A DNA stretch of 64,000 nt. Source: Actinernus sp. WN-2022 (Eukaryota > Cnidaria > Anthozoa > Actiniaria > Actinernidae). Both the position numbers and the translations under genes were made by a program. Positions 30,956 to 42,205 of this stretch are shown here, piece by piece. Where the stretch lies: contig JAOWCC010001751.1 of the NCBI GenBank assembly GCA_030867875.1, positions 27,994,829 through 28,058,828 on the forward strand, in the 5' to 3' direction. The stretch's first letter is position 1, and every line of letters starts with the position of its first letter. The notes below the pieces were generated by a model. The model was not told the origin of the DNA. It did no database searches and saw nothing but the letters and a program-made list of their open reading frames with translations.

Positions 30956-32940
30956 ACCTTGGTCCAAAGTTAATTTAAGTGATTCTTCTAGCCGGAATGG
31001 TCGATCCGTCTATCCGGTATATGATGTAAAATGCTGGCTCATAATCTGTTGACCATTCGTTATTCGATCGATCTTCCTCTGTTTCAAGAGAACATAATCT
31101 CCAACCACAAAGTTGTGCTCCTTAGTGTTCCTGTTTTCAACATCTCGCTCCAGAGTGACTCTTGGATGCTGCCTTATCTCCTGCCTGGTAATCCAGCGTG
31201 GTCCGAACTTGTCTCTTCATCAAGGCCTCATACGGTGTGATACCGGTTGCTGGGTGTGGTGTTGAGCAATAACCCGTTAACATTAATTCATGCGGTGCGG
31301 CCACGAGACTGTCTCTTCCTTGGAGATGTACTATTAGACGTTCTGTTTTGTTTACAACCTTCATAAAGCCTTCAGCTTCACCATTTGCCCTGGCATGCTC
31401 TAGATCTGGTGTGACACGATGGTGATAAAATCCCCGGATAAAATCCTTTGTCTTCTGCAAAACTTGCAAACTCCTTGGAGCTGAATGGTGGTCCATTGTC
31501 ACTTTCAATCTGCTTGGGTGTTCCATGAGTCGCGAATGTTTTCTCGAGCTTTTCCTTAGTTGATTTGAATGCTGTTCATTATATTTTCCCAACCACTTGG
31601 TACCGTGTCCTCTTGTCGATGACCACCAACTTCTAGTTGTAATGACCGGCGGGGTATGGGCCTCCTAAGTCTACAGATAAAACCTCCCATGGTTTCTCTG
31701 GTATGCATTTCATCTTGATTGGTTCTTGTTTGTGCTGTTTAGTTCTCAGCAAACTGGCATTCAAAGCACTGACCGATTATCTGCTCGATCGGAAACCAGT
31801 ACTTTTCTCTTAACATCTGTTTGGTCTTACACGTGCCTAGGTGTCCAAGGCTGTGTGCTGCTCTGACAAACTTTCTCTGCAGGCATGTGGGTATGATGAT
31901 CCTGTTTCCTCTGAAGATCATCCCCTCTACTGCATATAGTTCCTGTCTGATTAGATAGAAAGGCAATATATCTGGATCCTAGCTTTCGGTGTTGTTCCCA
32001 GTCTCCTTTAAAAATTCTAAGGTCCAGCTTCTGAAGTTGGCCATCTCTCAGTTACTTCTTTGACACTCGGTTCAGAACTACTGCATGTTCTGCCGTTATG
32101 AGTTGCTTGATCATTGTGTCTGTGCCTGCCTCTGGTAGTGGGACAAGAAGTCAAGTGGATCAATCTCATCTTTGCCTGGCTCACATACCAGTTCAAAGTC
32201 CACATATTGCATATCCATGACCCACCTCTATATTCTTGGTGGTAGTTTTACGTTTTCCTTGTAGAACACTGGTATGAGTGGCTTGTGTGCTGTGATCACC
32301 TTGAATCTTGATGCTCCTAAGAGATACATATTGAATCTGTTCTTGGTCTACTTCACTGCTAGGGCATCTTTCTCTTTTGGGCTGTACCTTTTCTCGGTAT
32401 CTGTCATGGTGCGGCTAATACAATGGACTGGCTGAATTCCCTTGCTTGTTTCTTGAAAGAGCCCAGCTGATAGTCCTTCATGGTAGCTATAGCCTCTGTT
32501 ATTACCACTATTTGTTTCGCTGGGTCAAAGTAGACCATCGTATCTTCATTCGTGATGTTTTCTTTGAGCTTCTTCAATGCTGCATCCTCTTCTGGCCTCC
32601 ATTTGGACCGAGTGTCTTTGTGTGTCAGTCTCCTCAGAGGTGCTGCTAGTGATGAGTATCTTGGGATGAGCTTAATTATCACTGCTCCTTTGGACTCTGG
32701 TGGTTTGCTCTCCTTGTCAGATTGAACCTTGACTGGTGTCGCCTTTAACCCTTCTCCGGTGAATCGGTATCCATAGAACAACAGCTCCTCGACTCCAAAT
32801 TGGCACTTTTCCAGGTTGAGGGTGATGCCAAAATCTGCTGCTTTCTGCAGTACTTGCTCCAACTTTCTGTTATGCTCCTCCAGCCTAGTCCCAAGGCGTT
32901 CTGGTTGGTATTTTTTTCTGATGGGTTAATGGGATCCCTG
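30956..32940 (-). pseudogene. Ty3/gypsy pol remnant in the dioxygenase intron
   Basis: Reading 5' to 3' on the - strand: the end of reverse transcriptase and start of the RNase H region (32862-32404: FGITLNLEKCQFGVEELLFY, then YSSLAAPLRRLTHKDTRSKW and YFDPAKQIVVITEA), an H2C2 zinc-binding integrase domain (31966-31739: AHSLGHLGTCKTKQMLREKY, CFECQFAEN), and integrase core pieces (31592-31137: FYHHRVTPDLEHARANGEAE, TGITPYEALMKR). Frames are broken repeatedly, the catalytic RT core and both LTRs are not seen. It is a decayed element in the same orientation as its host gene. Confidence 0.88.
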
Positions 32941-33462
32941 TGGTTTGTACTGGTTTGTGACGTCACAGCTCACGGTTGCCATAACGCCTAGCTGAATTCA
33001 ATCCAAGATGGCGGCCACGGATTCGGTACACATTTGCTCGTAAAGTGCTTGAGCACTGAACACTGAACACTGAGCTTGAGCAAGAATACAAAACTCCCTA
33101 ACCTTTACAACGTGCAGTACAAAAACAATAGCGCTACAGTATAATGGTACAATCAGAATACAGATTTCGAGCGGTACTGTATTACTCCAGTGGATAGCTC
33201 TCGTGAATACATTACTAATGCATAGTGTACCGGTCTGTTTGAAATTCTATCGCTCTTGCCCGAAAAACATTGTTATACTTTACGTTTACTATATACCTGT
33301 TTTGTGTAAAAATGGCCTGTATCAACATTTTCCTTAGAATGATCGAAATACCTTATAAGGGAATACTTTACAAGAACGTTGAGTTTACTATTTTCCCGTC
33401 ATTTTGGAAGTTGACCACTGGTCACCACGGGCTCAATTTATATAATTTTATATTTTTTTATA
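32941..33462. other. Intron sequence, no gene seen
   Basis: It contains a YY1-like CCAAGATGGCGGC at about 33003-33015 and otherwise unique AT-rich sequence. Confidence 0.4.
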
Positions 33463-33598
33463 AGTAATACCATGACATGAGGGAAATTAGTGATTAAATT
33501 TCCCCGAGAGCCGAGGGAGGATTTGTGGACTTTCGCAGATCCTCCCGAGGCTCGAGGGGAAATTTAATCACTAATTTCCCTCATGCCATGCTATTACT
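33463..33598. mobile_element. Palindromic MITE (TGAGGGAAATTAGTG family)
   Basis: Arms AGTAATAC-CATG, then GAGGGAAATTAGTGATTAAA and TTTCCCCGAG, mirrored at 33553-33598, around a 40-base loop. Partial related sequences (GATGAGGGAATTTAGAGATT) lie at about 34041-34075. Confidence 0.88.
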
Positions 33599-34259
33599 TT
33601 GCAATACTATTATCACCGAGGAACGGAACAAATCCGTCTGAGAAGTTTAGTTTTCTCTGCCTAAACTAAAGACGTCGCAGTTGAGTTGCTTTCGAAAACT
33701 TTGTGTTATTATGCGTGATTGAACACCATTGATTGAATTACCCTGGCTTCCCCTGGGGACAAGCGTGTTGTTTTTGAGAAAGTACAATGTAATTATGTGG
33801 TTGACTAAATATTCAAAGAGCATGCATGAAGTTTAATACGTCACGTTAACGGTAAGTATCCCACATGGAAGAAGCGGGTTTGAGAAATGAAGAGAATAAC
33901 TTTCTTGAGCAGGGTTAATAGGCATTGCGCCATAACCCGGTGTGCCAAGGGACAGTCCAATGTTCCCTCATCAGCGTGACTGCCTTCTTATTTTCCCTCT
34001 TGCACGTCAATGAGGGAAAATTAGAACAAGTATGCATGCTGATGAGGGAATTTAGAGATTAAATGTCCCCAAACAAACAAGAAAACCGAGGTGATCATGG
34101 CATTACGTTGTTTACATTTTGTGAGTCCTCGTATTTACATGATTTCAGCCAAATAAATCCCTGGAATCTTCAGTCTCTGTAAAAAGGTATAAAAGTCGAA
34201 TGTTCTGTCATTCGAGAACAAGATATATGAATAGATGAAATTATTAAAGTTCATCTTAC

Positions 34260-34472
34260 TTGTTGGTCTTTCGTCTCAAAACCTTGTTGCCACGTACAGG
34301 TAAAAATCGAAGTCTGCGATTCGTCGGGTAGATGATGTACATAGCGAACTTGTTTTTCCTTTAGTTTCTTGATTACTTCAGGATCGAGCCTCTTAACAAA
34401 CTCTGAGCTATCGCAGATGACTGTGAAGCCTCCGCTTTCTGCATCGGGTTGTTGAAGACAGTAAAATATCAC
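34260..34472 (-). CDS. TauD/TfdA-type dioxygenase, exon 2
   Basis: Acceptor TTTTTTGGCAG, donor CAA/GTAAGA, 213 bases, phase 0-0. It reads VIFYCLQQPDAESGGFTVIC and then DSSEFVKRLDPEVIKKLKEK, the strand after the HxE motif followed by the helix that precedes the substrate lid in this family, and ends TCTWQQGFETKDQQ. It joins exon 1 after YPNK and exon 3 before EVERVL without a missing segment. Confidence 0.9.
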
Positions 34473-34835
34473 CTGCCAAAAAAGAAAAACACCAAATCCT
34501 TCAATTCATTAATGCTCTTTTTCCTGCTTGTTCTATTGCCAGAGCAAAAACCAAAACTACTTTAAAATAGGCGTCATTTCGCCATGCCTCTCTTCTTATC
34601 GATCGATACATGGGTTAATCGTTAAAACATAACGAGCCAAGTGAAGTTACGCCACGAATCGCAGACGAGTGGCGTCACTGTTATCTGGACATCATTCTAC
34701 TAGAGAGCTGGACAGACCAAAAGCAAAATGACATCCATTTGCTTCATACAATAATTGGCAAAAAGGAGGATAAAATGATTTCACCGTGAAAAACTAGACG
34801 TCATGGGCGCATCTGTACTTTGGTCAAGTATAAAG

Positions 34836-34968
34836 AGAGAGAGAGAGAGAGAGGGAGGGAGAGAGAGTAGTAGAGAGAGAGTAGTAGAGAGAGAGTAGTA
34901 GAGAGAGAGTAGTAGAGAGAGAGTAGTAGAGAGAGTGTAGTAGAGAGAGAGTAGTAGAGAGAGAGATA
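34836..34968. repeat. GAGA and 14-bp GTAGTAGAGAGAGA microsatellite
   Basis: A GA run followed by about seven 14-base units of GTAGTAGAGAGAGA, in intron 1 of the dioxygenase gene. Confidence 0.95.
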
Positions 34969-35009
34969 GGTAGGTAGCTGTAACGTTCGTACGTGATCAC
35001 GGTTCAACA

Positions 35010-35352
35010 TAGGTCGATAGCCATAGGTCGATAGATAGCCATAGATAGATGGATAGATAGATAGATGGATAGATAGCCATAGGTGGATAGATAGCCATAG
35101 ATAGATGGATAGATAGATGGATAGATAGATAGCCATAGATGGATAGATAGATGGAGGGATAGATAGATGGATGGATAGATGGATAGATAGATGGCCATAG
35201 GTGGATAGATGGCCATAGGTGGATAGATGGCCATAGGTGGATAGATGGCCATAGATAGATAGATAGTAAGATAGTTATATATAGATATATAGCTATAGTT
35301 AGATAGATGGATAGACAGCCATAGATGAATGGATAGCCATAGATGGATAGAT
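35010..35352. repeat. GATA/GATG microsatellite with GCCATAG interruptions
   Basis: About 340 bases of GATAGATG and GATAGATA repeats broken by GCCATAGGTG, with an approximate 20-base higher-order period at 35190-35250. Long antisense frames (YLSIYLSIYGYLS) are artefacts of the repeat. Confidence 0.95.
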
Positions 35353-35442
35353 AACGAGTGGTGTTGACTGTGCATGCATGGCTATATATTCAGCAGAGCG
35401 CGCATTTCGCATTGTTTATTGTATCAGTAGCATTATATTTAC

Positions 35443-36009
35443 CTTGTTTGGATACGTAGAGTGGTAGGCCAACTCGTTATGCAGTTCAATAGTGAATTCG
35501 GAAGGATCGTTGGTAGACGTGTAAACATTTGCTTTTCTATCAATGACATTACGGTTTCCTGTCCCTCCAACATATTCCATACTCCTGTATCCTACACCCT
35601 CTGAAAACACTGAGAAATCCTCCGATGTGTACAGAGGAAGACCGCGAAGCAATATTGCACCATATTTTGGGAGCCTCTCATCAATCAGTTGACGGCATGT
35701 CTGAGCCCACTGTTCTATACTATGATGGTCAGCAGTTATAGCCTGGAGAGCATGCGGGAAGTCTTCACGCGTCTTACTGAGGAATTCAGGTAAATCTTTT
35801 CCTTCTGAGCCGGGCAGGTACTTTCGTCCTGCAATTCGGTGGTCGGTTTTAGGTGATACATCTTCGGGAGAAAGCCGAGTGAATAACGACACTCCCCTCT
35901 GGAATGACGAGAGAGTGCGATGAAGAATACCACAGGGATCCAGATGATGGAAATGTGAGGAGAACAAGTTAAAAAGCAATTTTCGAGGCGCCTGAACTGC
36001 CATGGCCAT
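35443..36009 (-). CDS. TauD/TfdA-type dioxygenase, exon 1
   Basis: Starts at the ATG complementary to 36007-36009 (MAMAVQAPRKLLFNLF; a basic, amphipathic first 40 residues that could be an organelle-targeting sequence). It runs 189 codons to donor AACAAG/GTAAAT, phase 0. Family features: KYGAILLRGLPLYTSEDF, GGTGNRNVI, and the first iron-binding motif HxE in IELHNELAYHSTYP (His177, Glu179). Exons 1-3 together give 396 residues, a usual length for the clavaminate-synthase-like branch of TauD/TfdA enzymes. The substrate cannot be inferred from sequence. Confidence 0.92.
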
Positions 36010-36812
36010 GGGATTTACTTTGACACCGTACGTTGCGCCTGGAGAATTTTGGAATAGGAGAAAACGAGATCATATATTTGTCGAACATGTAAGTAAGACT
36101 TATACACGAAGGATTTGAAAAGAAATCCCAGAAATGTAAAGCATTGTTGTCAAAATTTAGTTCTAAGTACAGTGTATAGAAAATTAATTTAGTTCTAAGT
36201 ACAGTATCTAAAAATTTGGTTCTAACCTAGAAGTAATGTTTCAGTCCGAGTCACGGGATTCTATGGGGGTTTCAAATGCGAGTGAAATTTTAAATGTCGA
36301 GCCCGAAGGGCTTGGGACCGCAAGATTCAACAAGCGATTCAGTAGTGTAGTTGTTTAGGGAGTGAGCTAGAAATGGGTTCTGGAAAAGTTGGTTCAAATA
36401 CCGTTGGAGGCAGATTTTTTCTTTCGATGTCACTTCTTTACTGTTAACATGTTAGTTTTCCAGTTATTAGACATTTCAAAGTCCTAGTACGTTGAAATTT
36501 CAATACACTAGGACTTTGAAGTGGCGCTGACAGTATTCTACGGGGATTTCGAAGTACGGCGCGTGGTACAAACCCAGCCGTGGGATTGGTTGTTTCCCTC
36601 ATGAATAATTAATGAGTACTAGAAATTTAGTTCAAAGTACAGTATCTAAGTAAATATGCAAATTACTATCGCATGACTATTGTTGGCTTCACGAAACTTT
36701 ATGAATAATGATGACTGTCCAAATACGTCACGTGGCTGATATGCCGCCGCGCCATTGGTCGAGACGCACAGAATATTTAATGAGGATGAGTATTTGATAT
36801 GCAATTTCCAAC
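36010..36812. other. Upstream of the dioxygenase gene; short repeats
   Basis: Three copies of a TTAGTTCTAAGTACAGT motif (about 36159, 36190, 36629). A perfect small hairpin at 36475-36523 has arms CAAAGTCCTAGTA and ACTAGGACTTTG. No core promoter motif could be assigned. Confidence 0.55.
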
Positions 36813-37015
36813 CCAACCTCGTCCCCAGGGTCTTCTCGGTCAGATCCAAGATGGCGGCTACTCCAGGGGCTGGATCACGTGATCATCTGATCTGGGAGTA
36901 TATTGTCACCAACCTCGTGACCAGGGTCAACTCGGTCAGATCCAAGATGGCGGCTACTCCGAGAGAAGACCCTGGTAAAGGCCGAACTATGACGTATTCT
37001 GATTGGCTCTTCGGT
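36813..37015 (+). repeat. Dispersed repeat with paired YY1-like motifs
   Basis: A 45-base direct repeat, CAACCTCGT then CTCGGTCAGATCCAAGATGG through CGGCTACTCC, at 36813-36862 and 36911-36961. Each copy has AAGATGGCGGC. It ends in ACCCTGGTAAAGGCC and GATTGGCTCTTCGG. A degenerate inverted relative occupies 42950-43053. Confidence 0.75.
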
Positions 37016-37680
37016 TATGACGCAAAGGTTGTTAGTGAGCGAGATGCGATTAACGGTATTTCCACGCGGCGAATGATGCAGTGAAAACAGGTCTACTAAA
37101 CGTCTCGAAATGGAGTTTACTTGGATAAAGAAACAGTGGAAGGGTGTGACAATGCTACCAGGATGTATCTAAGGGACGGACCATTATAAAAGTTATGAGG
37201 GGGTGGGGGTGGGGGAATTCCAAAAAAAAAATTCATACAAGGGAAAATTATCAAGAAAATATTCATGCACAGCCAGCAACAGAAAAAAAATTCCTACATG
37301 GAACTTCCCAACTTCATCCCAGAAATCTAAATTCGTGCATGAATGTTTAGTCGGGGCTCCAGAATACAGGAAACCAGTGTTTTAGAGAGCAGTCAAATCT
37401 AAAAAAATTCGCCTCGGGCCTTCGCCCCTCGCTAGCCTTAGCCCCTCGCTATATTTTAAGAACGTTTGCTTTTTTTACCTTCATTAGTAGGATGCTATTC
37501 TCTAAGCTTATGATCAAAGGCACATCCCCATAGGACAGATAATTACATACATACATATAACTTTATTTCCGTACGCTACAACAGTAAGCTGGTTTCCACA
37601 TGGGGCGTAACAATAAATATATGTACAGATTAAAAAACATATATTAATAAAAATCAGTAAAAATCTGCTATCAGCATAAC

Positions 37681-40576
37681 TCAGTAACAGGAACAGACAC
37701 TCCTCTTGAATTGCCGTAAAGATTTGGCTCTTTTAGCCTCATCTGGCAGGTTATTCCAAAGCATAGCACCACTGTATTTGAAGCTTCGCTTGAGGAAATT
37801 TGTACGCGGTCTTGGAAGTGCTAGATCAGTTTCAGAGTTTCTTAGCTGATAGCGTTTATCGCAGTCACTTGTTTTAATAAAAGAGTTTCTCAAGTATGGT
37901 GCGGATTGTTCATTTAAGATTTTATAGCCGATTAAAATAGATTTCATTTGATTACGTCTGGCTTGGAGCGTTTTCCATTCTAATTTAGCAAGTATATCAA
38001 CGGATCTTGTGTCGTAATTCGTGCCTGTAATTACCCTAGCGGCTCGAGATTGAACTCTTTGCAATTTGTCTTTTAGCGTCTTGCCGCAAGTATCCCATAG
38101 TGGGCAACAATAGTCGAAGTAAGGTTGTACAAGTGATTTGTAAATTACTTCGAGTGAATCGGTGGGGACAAATGGCTTAATACGCTTTATGGCACCTATA
38201 CCAGCACTTGCCTTTTTACATATCTTATTTATTTGATTTTCAAAACTAAGTTTTTTCATTTCAATCCCTAGGCAGGTATGTGAGTCTACTCGCAATACCT
38301 TGTTATTGTCTATGGAGATATTGTTTGGCTGGCTTTTGGTTTTATTATTTAAGTTATAGGTCGATCCAATTATCATTAGTTTGGTTTTGGAGGGGTGATA
38401 CTGGAGCTTATTCACTACAAGCCAGTCACATATGTTATCCAAGTCAGAATTAATATTCGATGTAAGTTTGTCCATATCAGGGGCAGATGCAAAAATCTGG
38501 GTATCATCTGCATATATACATGGGGTAGTAAAATTAAGGCAATTTGATAAATCATTGATATAAAGTAGAAATAACAAGGGTCCTAGGATCGAGCCTTGTG
38601 GGACACCACAAATTATCTCTTTCGTGGATGATAAATGACCATTTACTAAACATTGCTGTTGTCTATTAGTTAAATAGGAATCGAACCATTTTTGGCCAAG
38701 GCCCGAAACACCATAAAACTCCAATTTGTCAAGTAAAATGGAATGGTTAATTGAATCAAATGCTTTTCGAATATCAATAAATACTACTCCCGTTAATAAA
38801 CCATTATCCATACTTTCGTACAGTGTATCGCACATTTGGATCAGAGCTGTGACTGTTGAATGAAGTGGACGAAACCCAGATTGGAATTTAGAAAGCATGG
38901 AGTTATCAAGTAGATAGCCGTATAGCTGTCTGAAAACTTCTTTTTCAAACACTTTACTGATTATTGGTAAGATAGATATAGGGCGATAATTTCCAGTTTG
39001 ACGCCGGTCGTCAGCTTTGAATATTGGATTCACGCGCGCTCTTTTCCATTCTTCAACAAAAAAAAACAGTAGAGAGTGATAGATTAAATATAAACGTTAA
39101 CGATGGTGCTATTGTTTCCGCGGCAATCTTGAGTACGTTGGCCGGAATGTTATCAAGGCCAGTACTTTTGGAAGTATTCAGCTGTTTCAACGTAAGCAAA
39201 ACATTATCCACTGGTATTTCAGAAGACTTAAATGGTGCGTCGATATCCGGCTTGTTGCCAAGATAAGTGGTTATGTTGTTTGTTGACTGAGTGGTTAATT
39301 CGGCAGCCAAATTTGGGCCAATGTTTATGAAAAAGTCATTAAAGGCCTCAGAAATATTTTTGGCATCGGTGACAATATTATCGTTGATTTGAAGTTCATT
39401 TATGCGGCTGCTTTTATTTTGCTTTCCAAGAAGAGAGTTAATCAATTTCCATGTCTTTTTAGGGTCTGTTTGCGAACAATTATCTATTTTAGTACGATAA
39501 TAATCAGACTTTGCTTTTCGCAATTCAATATTGACTCTATTCCTGGCTGTTTTGTAGAGTTTCCAGTGATGCTGACCTCTGTATTTGATGGCACGCTTTT
39601 TGTGATAATCTCTGTTCCACATGTCGCGCTTTATTTTAGAGGTGAGCCACGGTATAGACTTTGCTCTCAATCGCTTGTGCCTGATTGGAGCATGGAGATC
39701 CAAGATCTTGTTAAAGTCGGATTTCCACGCTCGCCAGGCACTATTTGGGTTTTCAAAATTGTATACGTTTTGCCAAGGAACTCTATTTAAATCTTCAATA
39801 AAATCCTCTGCCACAAAATTCTTAAAATTGCGTACTTCTTTGATAGTAGGTCTACATCTAGGAATGGTAAATTTTCGAATACCATAGACTAGGCTATGAT
39901 CCGACATGCCAATTGGAATTACTCCAGATTTAGAAATATTTTCTTTCTTGTTGGTGAAAAAGAGATCAATCAATGTGGCAGATGTATTTGTGACTCTAGT
40001 AGGTATGTTAATCAATTGCTCTAATTGATAAATAGAGCTAATAAATTGTAACTCGCGAGTTTGGGTCTCAGGGGGCGTTTTATTCATGTCACAATTGAAG
40101 TCCCCCATTATCATTATTTCCTTGTTTTCATTGTCACATTTATCAAGGAATTTATCATAATCATCAAGTATTTTTATATCCGAGCTTGGAGGTCTGTACC
40201 ACGAACTTACGAGAAATGATCTGCTATGGGGCAAATGCACTTCAATGCAAATCATCTCAAGTGAGAGTGGAACAAGATCGTCAGTTCGATTCGAGAATGA
40301 CAGGTGGTCTTTGATGTAAAGAGCAACACCTCCTCCAGATCTATTTCTGTCCTTACGTATGAGGTTGTAACCCGGAATATTAATTTCGCCATCAGCTATT
40401 GAATTATCGAGTTTACTTTCGTTTATAGCTAGCACTTCCAAGGGCGAATTAATCATCATGTAGCGAATTTTATCAATGTGTTTCAATAAACTATTAATAT
40501 TAATACTCGCAAGCTTAAAGCCTTTAGAACTAGTGATACTATGCAAAAGAGGAGTGTAATTATTATTACCTGTCAC
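37681..40576 (-). mobile_element. LINE ORF2: endonuclease and reverse transcriptase, one frameshift
   Basis: 40576-39053 encodes an AP-type endonuclease (LASININSLLKHID, INESKLDNS, GVALYIKD, SSWYRPPSS, MIMGDFNCDM, IDLFFTNKK, MSDHSLVYG) and the RT N-terminus (STGLDNIPANVLK). A frame change in an A/T homopolymer at about 39057-39066 leads to 39033-37681: YRPISILPIISKVFE, GFRPLHST, FIDIRKAFDSINHS, ICGVPQGSILGPLLF, YADDTQIF and a C-terminus with WNNLPDEAK. All catalytic motifs are intact, and a single homopolymer indel is the only break. The 3' end has an ATGT microsatellite tail at about 37543-37560. CR1/L2-like rather than RTE or L1, by the tail and ORF1 type. Confidence 0.93.
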
Positions 40577-40596
40577 TGAGTTATGCTGCAGCGTTG

Positions 40597-41995
40597 CTAG
40601 TGGTAACGGCTTCTCGGCTTTCCGTTGGGTGTGTGTGATCCCAGCTCCATCAAGATCTTTCCTAGTTGCTGGATGCTCGATATGTGAAAATCCGGCTTTC
40701 TTGGCCTATAGCTGTTGCCGTTTCCCGAAGGCCTAATAAATTTAATGAAGCTAGTAGCTAAGTAGGCAGATCCCTTATCATTTAAGTGTAGCTTGCTACT
40801 ATTGAGGCAAGATCCGTGAATTATCGATAAAATCAAAATTGTTTCTGTGCGCCATTTCCTTCAACTTGTTATTGACTTCAGATTGTTTCATCGACACGTT
40901 GATATCTTCTCTGTGTGTAAGGCTAGAGATGCCTATCCTCGCGTTCTGGTATGTGTTGCGGGTCTTCATCGCCAGGTTCTCTATTTTTGTAACACAGGAA
41001 TCTGCGCTTTCGGCTGGCATGTTATTTGTGCCTGCATGAATAATTACATGCGAAGGCTCAACATCGGTGTGGTGCCGTCAATCTCGTCGCTGATTTGGTC
41101 GCAGGTTTTTCCTGGAAACGAGCGCTTGTAAACGGTTTTCTTGGAGAGTTTTTTAGGGTCTATTTGCTTGATTATGGAGTCTCCGATAATCATAATAGAA
41201 GCCCTTTGTGTTTGTTCTGGTTCCGGTTGATCGCGGGGGCCGTCTCTTTGATTCGGCTGTACGCGTCTCGATGTTTGGTTTGCTCTTCTAGTAGATCGAT
41301 GACCAGTTGTTTCAGGAGCCTCGTACCCTCTGGAAGATTGAGGCCCAATTATTACAGGCTCTTCGTCATCGGTTCCACGACTGCTTAAAGCAGAGTAGCG
41401 ATTGCTAGATATTATTGTTGTTTCAACAGGTTGGCGGGAAGTTTGGCGGGGAATTTGAATGCCCGAAGATTGCATATCATTAGCTCGAGCACTAGTTAAT
41501 CTTGATTCCTCCAATAAAGCTCTCAACTCCACATTCTTCGCACGTAAATCGGCGTTGTCGGTTTCTAGGGCTTCCACCCTGGATTTGAAAGCTTCGTTGG
41601 TGCATTCTATGGCTGGATCTTTCTTTTCGTCGAGTTGTTTGATTAGCTTCATTAGCATATCCTTCATGTCTGCCAGCTCACTCTTGACCGTTTTCATGTC
41701 GGTTTCCATGTCGGTTTCCCCTGTTGAAACGCTCTCTACAGCATGCAGAAACTGATCATCTTCATCACTTTCGGCATCGCTGAGGTCTTGACTGGATACT
41801 ACGTCCTGTATCCGATTCGATCACAATGCCATGATTTCGCAAGAAGTCAATGGCCTTCGTTCGGCTAAAGAAGCTCTTGTAAATTTGGTCGGGTGATCCG
41901 TCCACGAGCTCTTTTACTTCATCCCATGATTGAAAAATCCCGGTTTTTGGCCCTTTGGCAATAGCATAAATCTTAGTTTTGCTTTTGGTCGCCAT
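40597..41995 (-). mobile_element. LINE ORF1: RNase H1-N/viroplasmin-like, coiled coil, SGNH esterase
   Basis: The Met at 41995 starts ATKSKTKIYAIAKGPKTGIF, then SWDEVKELVDGSPDQIYKSF and FSRTKAIDFLRNHG. This resembles the hybrid-binding N-domain of RNase H1 (also called caulimovirus viroplasmin fold). Then follow an acidic stretch, a coiled coil (TVKSELADMKDMLMKLIKQL, ALETDNADLRAKNVEL), a basic Ser/Arg linker, and an SGNH/GDSL-like esterase: SIMIIGDSIIKQI, IIHAGTNNM and KLHLNDKGSAYLA. Frames shift near 41810, 41040 and 40815. Esterase domains are known in ORF1 of CR1-type LINEs; the N-terminal RNase H1-like domain is the unusual part. Confidence 0.8.
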
Positions 41996-42070
41996 ATTTC
42001 GAGAAATTTGAAAAAAAATCTTTGGAGCGCTCAAAATCCGTGTGTTCACGTTCAGTGCTCCTGGTTTAAT

Positions 42071-42136
42071 ACATTTGTGTCCAGTAGATTACTTCAGTAT
42101 GCCAATGCTGAGCTCTTTTGCATTTATTTATTTCAG
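42071..42136. other. LINE 5' flank
   Basis: The exact 5' end of the LINE is not visible; sequence from about 42050 upward loses similarity to any feature. Confidence 0.3.
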
Positions 42137-42205
42137 ACTACGCAACAAAATGCATTTATGATGCACGAATTAACTACAATTTCAAGTACCCATCCGGGAA
42201 GGATG
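42137..42205 (+). CDS. Possible orphan exon
   Basis: A strong acceptor (TTATTTATTTCAG) and donor (GATG/GTGAGG) bracket 69 bases that read in phase 1-1 as YATKCIYDARINYNFKYPSG. The composition looks protein-like and the phase matches extracellular modules. No partner exon was found on either side, and it lies between the LINE and the right end of a DNA element, so it may be a captured or stranded exon. Family unknown. Confidence 0.3.

Noticed and set aside
35004..35375. Long antisense ORFs of 111-123 codons
   Set aside because: They are translations of the GATA/GATG microsatellite (SIYLSIYG repeats).
30007..36009. Bacterial gene transfer as source of the dioxygenase
   Set aside because: The gene has canonical introns and animal-style structure, and eukaryotic members of the family are common; nothing in the sequence shows recent transfer.
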